Origin: Schistosoma haematobium
Lineage: Eukaryota > Platyhelminthes > Trematoda > Strigeidida > Schistosomatidae
Reading direction: 5' to 3'
Length of the DNA: 64,000 nt
Assembly (NCBI RefSeq): GCF_000699445.3
Contig: NC_067196.1
Location: 34,740,616 to 34,804,615 of the forward strand
Part shown: in pieces, positions 57,863 to 64,000 of the stretch
How the letters are laid out: each line of letters starts with the position of its first letter
How positions within the stretch are numbered: the first letter of the stretch is position 1
Position numbers and translations under genes: made by a program
Notes under the pieces: generated by a model
Database searches by the model: none
What the model was told of the DNA's origin: nothing
The model's input: the letters and a program-made list of their open reading frames with translations, nothing else

Positions 57863-59262
57863 GAGAGATGCAAAACAGAATAAACAGTGTAATTCTGGAA
57901 TGATTGTATGTAGTATGAGAATAAAACAAAGCAAGCATACGTTTATCTCTTTTTACTTAGTCAACAATAACCAACAAACAAGATCAAAAAGCGTAACACA
58001 TAAGACTGAATAAATGAAAGGCGTATAAGAGGACAACAAAGTTGGAAGCTCGAAAGCAGAAATTAGAGAAAGAGAGAGGCAAATAGAAAAAAGCCACACA
58101 TTATGATCCATTTTGTTCTGTTTGTTTGATTGATTGTTTTTTGTTCTCATTGATGTGCAACAAAAAAGGCAAAGTAAAGAGATCGTATGGAAAGACGCAG
58201 GACAATATCTGTTCAATTTGTTCAATGAACGCACAAATAGAGAAGAACAAAAATCTGTATTGCAGCAAATGTAAATAGATGAAAAATCATTGAACTATAT
58301 ATAGAGATAAAGAGATGGATATAGCTCGAATTTGATAACACCTGAAGAAAAAAGCCGTTAAAACACCGGGCTGTCGAAATATATTTGGTGATTGAAAAAT
58401 AAGCATGTATATCGTACCGAATTATGTTCAGACGACCAAAACATTAAAACGCTGATGTTACAAATATCAATACTACCGCTATCAAGAGATGTTTGTTAAG
58501 ACAAAATATCCTGGCTCCTGCCTATAGAAGCTGATTCACTTTGTAGCTAAATAGAAAAAAATTGAAAATAAAAGAATTATTATAGGTCAATCAAGGGCCT
58601 TACAAAATATTACGTTTCCAAATCGATAATTATATAATTATATTACAAGACCACTGGTGCATGAATTATAAGTTCTATTCACTTTTACATTGAGTAGCAC
58701 AATGAAGTACTAGAGTCAAATACAAAATTAGCTAATACAACTGTTACATTGTTTTGTGAAAATTAATTAACTCTAGATCAGAAGCAAACTTCTTACGATA
58801 GAAACTGATATGGTGTAACCACTTCATCAAATGCGCGCATATTAGCAGGATAATTTCTTGGTAATGGTTAACATAGAAAAAACGTGCAGCAGAATCATTT
58901 AATTAAATCTAATGAATATAATTGAAGTATTTAAGACTTATTAATAATTTATCTGAGCTACGATATAATTGAGGAGCAGCAAATTATAAGAATAACCGAA
59001 TCGTTATATTTAAATTCGAATAAGTATACAAACACAAAATTATGTAAAATTAAAACACTTCCCTAAATGAATTGTTAAATGGTTAGTTATTACGAAAAAA
59101 AACTGTAGAAGTGTGAACAAAAATAATAACATATGACATTCTTTTTCTTGATAAATACACAAACAATTTAGTTTTAAAAAACATACTCATGAATCCTAAC
59201 TTAATTCACTTTGATGAGAAAAACGCAAAACTTATGGCCTCTGGAGAACGAAAAATATTCCA
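56420..59262. other. no supported gene; contains (AT)n
   Basis: AT-rich DNA. Several - strand frames at 57.4-58.2 kb are T-rich and hydrophobic by composition and look like chance frames or 3' flank of the gene ending at 59263. Confidence 0.4.
57789..57859. repeat. (AT)n microsatellite
   Basis: About 35 uninterrupted AT units. Confidence 0.95.
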
Positions 59263-59490
59263 CTAACTTGAAATTTGAGATCCAGATTGAATTGGATTAG
59301 TTACATTAGAGGCAGGAATTACAGAAGTAGATAAATGAACTACATTTGACGGAATGGCAGTTGTTATATTCGGAACAGATGACTTAGTTTGATGAGGAGG
59401 AAGGTTCTGAGTTCGAGGTAGCGTAACGGTTAATGTAGTAGTTGGAAAAGTTACAGTTGATGGGCCAGTTTGTAAGGGTATATTCTCAAT
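59263..59490 (-). CDS. terminal exon of Pro/Asn/Thr-rich gene
   Basis: Follows a good acceptor (CTCTTTTCCTTAG) in phase 0 and runs 75 codons to TAG. The sequence is low complexity, rich in Thr, Pro, Ser, Val and Asn (for example TVTFPTTTLTVTLP at 11-24), with no domain recognised. Composition and phase match the exon at 63224-63586, so both probably belong to one - strand gene whose 5' part lies beyond the right edge of the window. A disordered tail is the simplest reading. Confidence 0.5.
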   Translation of the reverse strand: MENIPLQTGPSTVTFPTTTLTVTLPRTQNLPPHQTKSSVPNITTAIPSNVVHLSTSVIPASNVTNPIQSGSQISS

Positions 59491-59499
59491 CTAAGGAAA

Positions 59500-60635
59500 A
59501 GAGTAAAATAACGGACAATATAGCATAGATAAGCATAACTACATTTATCACAAAATCTACGTAGAGATAAGAATTTATACTGGTACTTAACAAAGTGTAA
59601 CATTATTTCCCTTTGATATAACCAATATGTAAAAATGTCAAATAGTATAAATAATCAGTTTTGTACAATTGGCATAGCACATCACATACGTCATGCTAGA
59701 TTGTTTATTTTCCATTATGCTGTTAAGAGAAGTGATCAATTAGGTGACTGTCTACTTTAAACATTACCACAGTTACGCATATGCTGGCAATAATAATTTG
59801 TTTTGTCGTCATACAATGTGGTCTTAGACAATCAAAATTTAAAAAATAATCTGCTCTACAGATAGCTTATTAAAAGTTTTAATACATATAATGCTTAATG
59901 TTGGTAGTCATTTCATAATTTCACACAATGTTGTATATTTCTACCGGAATATCTTAGTATTAAAAGAATCTCTTTAAGAATATGTCTTGTAATCGAATTT
60001 TAGAAAAATAACGATTGAATACATCACCATTATCATTATCGAACGTCTAGTTATAATCACAAAAGAAAACAACGAACACCTATTCCACATACATTGAAAA
60101 TATACACACAATAATTACACTAATCAGAGCAGTAAGAAGAATACTGGTTAACTTGAAAATGAATGATAATCGTTGTCTGAACCACATAATGAACAATTAA
60201 GGTACATTGTTTTTTATTTGTTCAAATAAACCACCAATTCGCCGACTCACTTTATATGCATGATAGGTGAATATTCTTTTTTACAGCATTACTATATCCA
60301 TTGTTCTACAGACCGAAATTGAAAATAATGGAAGTGTGCAAGAAAACAAATTCAGACTTCCTGTCAGCTATATATATATATATATATATAATGGAACAAT
60401 TGATTGTTTGACAAATTGATACTAAATTAGTGATGTGACATACAATAAAGAAATGAGATTGTGAAGAGATAGATGATAGAAGGTAAGCATGATTATAAAA
60501 ACAGTAAATCAATAAAAATAAGTGAATGAGAACTAAGAGAAATAATCAGAGATGCAGTACAATCAAGACAAATATAATCAGGAAGAATCCTCACAGTCAA
60601 AAATGCTCTCTCAACTTTTATGAAGAAAGTAAAAC
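59500..60635. other. probable intron, nothing recognised except (TA)n
   Basis: AT-rich DNA; holds the (TA)n run at 60369-60391. Confidence 0.4.
60369..60391. repeat. (TA)n microsatellite
   Basis: About 11 TA units. Confidence 0.9.
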
Positions 60636-60639
60636 GCAA

Positions 60640-62065
60640 TTACAGTAGGACTGCCAATGGCTTTTTTCTGAGTCTCTAAGACCCCAAAAAAGGGTGGTCG
60701 TGATCGACTGACAGAAGCCGGTCAAGTACATCTTCCTCTCACAACACGGTGTCATGACATAAACGAACCACCTCTCTGTTCTTCCCAATCAGTTCCAGTG
60801 TGAACAGATAATGCACGATGTACAATTCGCTTAGATAACATTTGTAGTATATGTCTGAGCCACCAAAGTCGGTGTTTTAGGCTGGTAACACCAATTGAAC
60901 TATCGTCACTGTACCAAAACACACGTTGACAAACAACTGTATCACTAGCATGACATTATTAATAAATGTCGGTAAACGTTTGGAGACAATGGATCAATCA
61001 CAGAAGTTACATAACGTCCTCAACCCGAAGACTTCAGGTTTCACAAGTATAAAGCAAAACTTCTCTCACCGACGCATTTTAAGTCTGACGTTTTACAGAC
61101 AGAATAAGATCGCAGAGTCAGAGATGGACCAGAATGGCACAGACCACTCTGGCTTTAACCATACGTAGATCGATCTCATCAGTCACGTCACCACCAACAC
61201 TTACACAGTTATTTACATACACGAACTTTTCGACTGCTTCTAACTGCTCAATATAAAGAGTGAACGTAGATACAAGCTCCTGCCAGCCTTCTCAAAGCGT
61301 TCCACACCTAGAAGGTGCAACGCACATGCCATGTGTATAAGTATTAACAACCTAAAGATCATGTACAGATTGTACGGTTTAGGTATCATCATAAAGCAAG
61401 AAATATTGCCACATAATCAAGGTCAAAACGCTTATCTGCAAGTGACAGATCAACTCCATCATTATATATACCCATCAATGAATCGTCTTGTCCACTGATT
61501 CGAGGGCAGCCTTGATGTCAAGAAACACAGTGATTGTTAGCCTGTGATAAGTATGGAGGTCTTCCGGTATTTAATGAAAGGTGAAGATATGGTCAACACA
61601 TCCTCGACCAGAATAACTAATGTTTCACAGGTTTTGGACAATATGCTAACTATGACAGAAACCAATTGATTGGACGCAGACGGAAGTTAACTTATCTCTT
61701 GACAGTTGTTGCATCCTTAAAAAGGCCACATGTAAGTCATTAAGGCCCGATGATTTGTGACGCATCGAGAGTCAAATCTCCTTATGAAATTCCACCCCTT
61801 TAGGTAGGTCAGTCGCCACCGGCTATGAAGGACAGGACAGTTCGATCGATATCACCGAGGCGGCAGATCAGTGGGACTATTCTTCGAAGAACACATCCTA
61901 TCAGCTTTTGAGATTGTTTCATTACCACAAGACTTCTTGCAGCCAGTGACTCAAATGAGTTGAAAGAGTTTCCGATAGTTATCAGGTCCAGCTACTGCTT
62001 CCGACTTGTAACTACGTTTCGACCACCAGGCTTCTAGGTCCTTACGCAAACTACGCACAATTTTT
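60640..62065 (-). pseudogene. heavily decayed non-LTR retrotransposon
   Basis: The block aligns on the - strand with the LINE at 52.6-53.9 kb. Shared stretches include the AGGACTGCCA-type end near 60645, CCACCAAAGTCGGTGTTTTA near 60862, CGTCCTCAAC near 61015 and the GAAGGTGCAACGCACATGCCAT stretch near 61310 (complement of CKVLL-type codons). Upstream it extends further 5' than that copy: FLDIKAALESVDKT (motif A) near 61500-61530 and a region before it up to about 62060. No frame is longer than 80 codons. Confidence 0.75.
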
Positions 62066-63220
62066 CTACATAAGAATCATTTGGCAGAAAACAATTGAAG
62101 CTTAATCATTAAAGGAAAACAAAAGTAAGACAGAAATATAAAAGAAATGCTACGACAGAAAAGTATAACAAGATGTAGAAAGATAATAGTAGATTTTGTT
62201 TTCACGAAGAAAAGAAAGTGATATTCACTATATAGTATGGATTGTATAAAGTATTATATATTATGTATAAAATATGTAATTAGATCTTATCCGAATCTTG
62301 CTGTTAGAAAACATGCATAATGTGAAAACAAACATGGCTAGATAGTAGTGTGTTCACTCAAATAAAAGACACCAGTATCTACATTGGCCAAAAGCTAGGG
62401 CGACTGTCAAGAGAGACAATGGAGAGCGTACAATAAAGAATTCTAAGTCGACTGAATTCTGAGTTGGTTAAACCGCTTCTGTAAACTAAAATATCATAAA
62501 GATATTTTTAATACAACTGGAACTATCTACTAAAACAATAAATTTGAATGGTAGTTAATTGTTTCACAATGTTAAAACCACGACGTGATAAAATTAAAGA
62601 TAATTAAATGACTTTCGAAAAGTCTATTCATACCCTTATATCATGTTCACGGAAACCAAAATAACAACCAAGAGATGAAAACCTTTCACAAAAATTCAGT
62701 AGCCCTTAAAATTCAACTGATTGTATCATATGACTTTTAATAACCATGCACAGATGTATTTGTTATTTTAAAACTACCAATCTAGAGTTTGCAATTATTT
62801 TTCTGGTCAATATGGGGATATTTGATATAAACTTCTACATTTGAATTATGCAATCTATAATATGTAATTTAATACATCAAATTTTCATGCAGGCCGAAGA
62901 AGCTACCAAAAATGGCGAATGAATCGCTAATTACATACACACGAACATTATTGACCAGAAGCTAGGTCAATAAAATCCCTAAAGCTAACAGAATTTAAGA
63001 GAATGATCACATGAAAAAGAAGACTAGACATGGATCATTATGATGACAAAACTGTAAGATGAAACGAAAAACTGACGCTTATTCACAAAAATTAGACCGT
63101 TAATTTAGTAACCATTTGACGAATTTCCAGAATATTCTTATATGAGAAATACATAACCAGTACACCGAAACACGATATCAGCCCATACATATAGATTACA
63201 TAAACGAAAACAATGAAACA
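62066..63220. other. probable intron, nothing recognised
   Basis: AT-rich DNA between the LINE and the exon at 63224. Confidence 0.4.
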
Positions 63221-63223
63221 AAC

Positions 63224-63586
63224 AAGATATTTTAAGGGAATTGCCTTGTTTGCTGATGGAACATTAGAAGTTGATTTGACATTTGTCGCTGATCCGATAG
63301 GCGGAGGCTGATTCATATTAAGTCCTACATTGACATTTGTAACTGTTCCATTACTAGGCATAGCTTGATTCATATTAGGTATCAAACTGACATTTGTCCC
63401 ACTAACCGCCATCGATGCATGCCCTGGTGAATCATTTGTTACGTGTACTCCAACTACTGAAGCAGCATAGGCACGTTGTTGTCTAGGCGGTCTTGGAGGT
63501 GGAGCTTGATGCAATTGATTGGGTCCAGATATTTGAGGGATCGTCGAAGCACCTGTATCATCATCTTCCAGATTTGCAGGAGCCAC
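63224..63586 (-). CDS. internal exon of Pro/Asn/Thr-rich gene
   Basis: Acceptor TAAAATTCAG (ending 63587), 121 codons in phase 0, donor GTTTGT (63223-63218). The exon starts VAPANLEDDDTGAS, then has a proline/arginine block APPPRPPRQQR (28-38) that could bind SH3 or WW domains, and from about residue 62 three imperfect repeats of about 20 residues built on TNV…NMNQ.P (64-77, 83-96, 101-115). The frame stays open past the donor into a hydrophobic stretch, but the phase 0 join to 59490 makes the donor the better choice. An alternative form that reads through would end with a possible membrane segment at 63092. Family not recognised. Confidence 0.5.
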
Positions 63587-63868
63587 CTGAATTTTACATA
63601 AAAACGTAAAATTTCATACCAGTAATCGAAATAAAAAAGCATTCATTTATCCAATTGCTTATGAAAAATAACGAATAATTAGACTAACATAATTACTGCT
63701 TCAGATTCATTTGACAGTTAAACACATACTCTGTCAAATAAATACTTAAACTAAAGTTATGAAATTATTTATTTTACTAACTATAGAGCACGAAAATCAT
63801 ACTAGCTTTAAAGTACCCCCCATTTATGACAATACACTTACATTATTCCTATTTCGCTTGTTCAAAAC

Positions 63869-63935
63869 ATGAGGTATGGCAACTTGGACCGATACACATA
63901 TGTGCCTGGTCCTACGTTGTAGCTGACTGAATGTT
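63869..63935 (-). repeat. dispersed repeat with QRRTRHIC-type frame, copy 2
   Basis: Matches 16104-16172 in the same orientation. On the - strand it is in frame with a short stretch (…PHVLNKRNRNN) that ends at a GTAAGT donor at about 63843-63838 in phase 0, in front of the exon at 63224-63586, so it may have been taken up as an exon. Confidence 0.55.
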
Positions 63936-64000
63936 CAAAACATTCCTGGACGTCATAAAAGTTAAAAACTTCGACCGCAAAATCGTTTCATAATTTTCAT

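Noticed and set aside
57408..58234. Hydrophobic - strand frames suggesting small membrane proteins
   Set aside because: Composition follows from T-rich DNA around an (AT)n run; no splice signals or conserved family.

Overview
The window reads as AT-rich nuclear DNA of a blood fluke (Schistosoma or a close relative). The signs are tRNA-derived SINEs carrying hammerhead ribozyme cores (Smα-like), several fragments of an SR2-like (RTE-clade) non-LTR retrotransposon, a Penelope-like element, a 33-nt intron in a ribosomal protein gene, and very large introns packed with repeats. The species cannot be fixed from the sequence. There is no bacterial, phage or CRISPR content.

Layout. 0-7.2 kb: one possible exon, fragments of two LINE types, an Smα-like SINE pair in inverted arrangement, and the only complete gene on the + strand, ribosomal protein eS12 (6735-7163). 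7.2-11.7 kb: unassigned AT-rich DNA, then an SR2-like reverse transcriptase fragment and a hammerhead SINE on the - strand. 12.3-19.5 kb: exons of an unrecognised - strand gene, interrupted by a + strand LINE. 19.7-28 kb: hammerhead SINEs, a relic of a Penelope terminal region and a roughly 430-bp dispersed repeat that recurs inverted at 33.6 kb. 28.4-50.2 kb: a - strand gene for an E2 conjugating enzyme (UBC12/UBE2M-like). Its last intron is about 1 kb and the one before it about 20 kb. That large intron holds the main feature of the window, an 11.9-kb Penelope-like (PLE) insertion at 36214-48120. 50.3-63.6 kb: AT repeats, three LINE fragments, a SINE with a 13-bp flanking direct repeat, and the last exons of a Pro/Asn/Thr-rich - strand gene.

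The PLE insertion is flanked by a 14-bp direct repeat. It holds three complete head-to-tail units of about 2845 bp and a fourth that is 5'-truncated, all on the - strand. The fourth is joined head-to-head to a 5'-truncated inverted copy. Intact units encode an 814-residue protein with reverse transcriptase and GIY-YIG endonuclease domains. At every unit boundary I can fold a hammerhead ribozyme that overlaps the annotated start codon, so self-cleavage would cut a tandem transcript into unit-length RNAs. I consider this, together with the many SINE hammerheads with inverted arms, the most interesting content of the window.

Much of the remaining sequence is AT-rich intron or intergenic DNA in which I see no supported gene. 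Exon boundaries were placed by eye from reading frame and GT/AG signals and are predictions.
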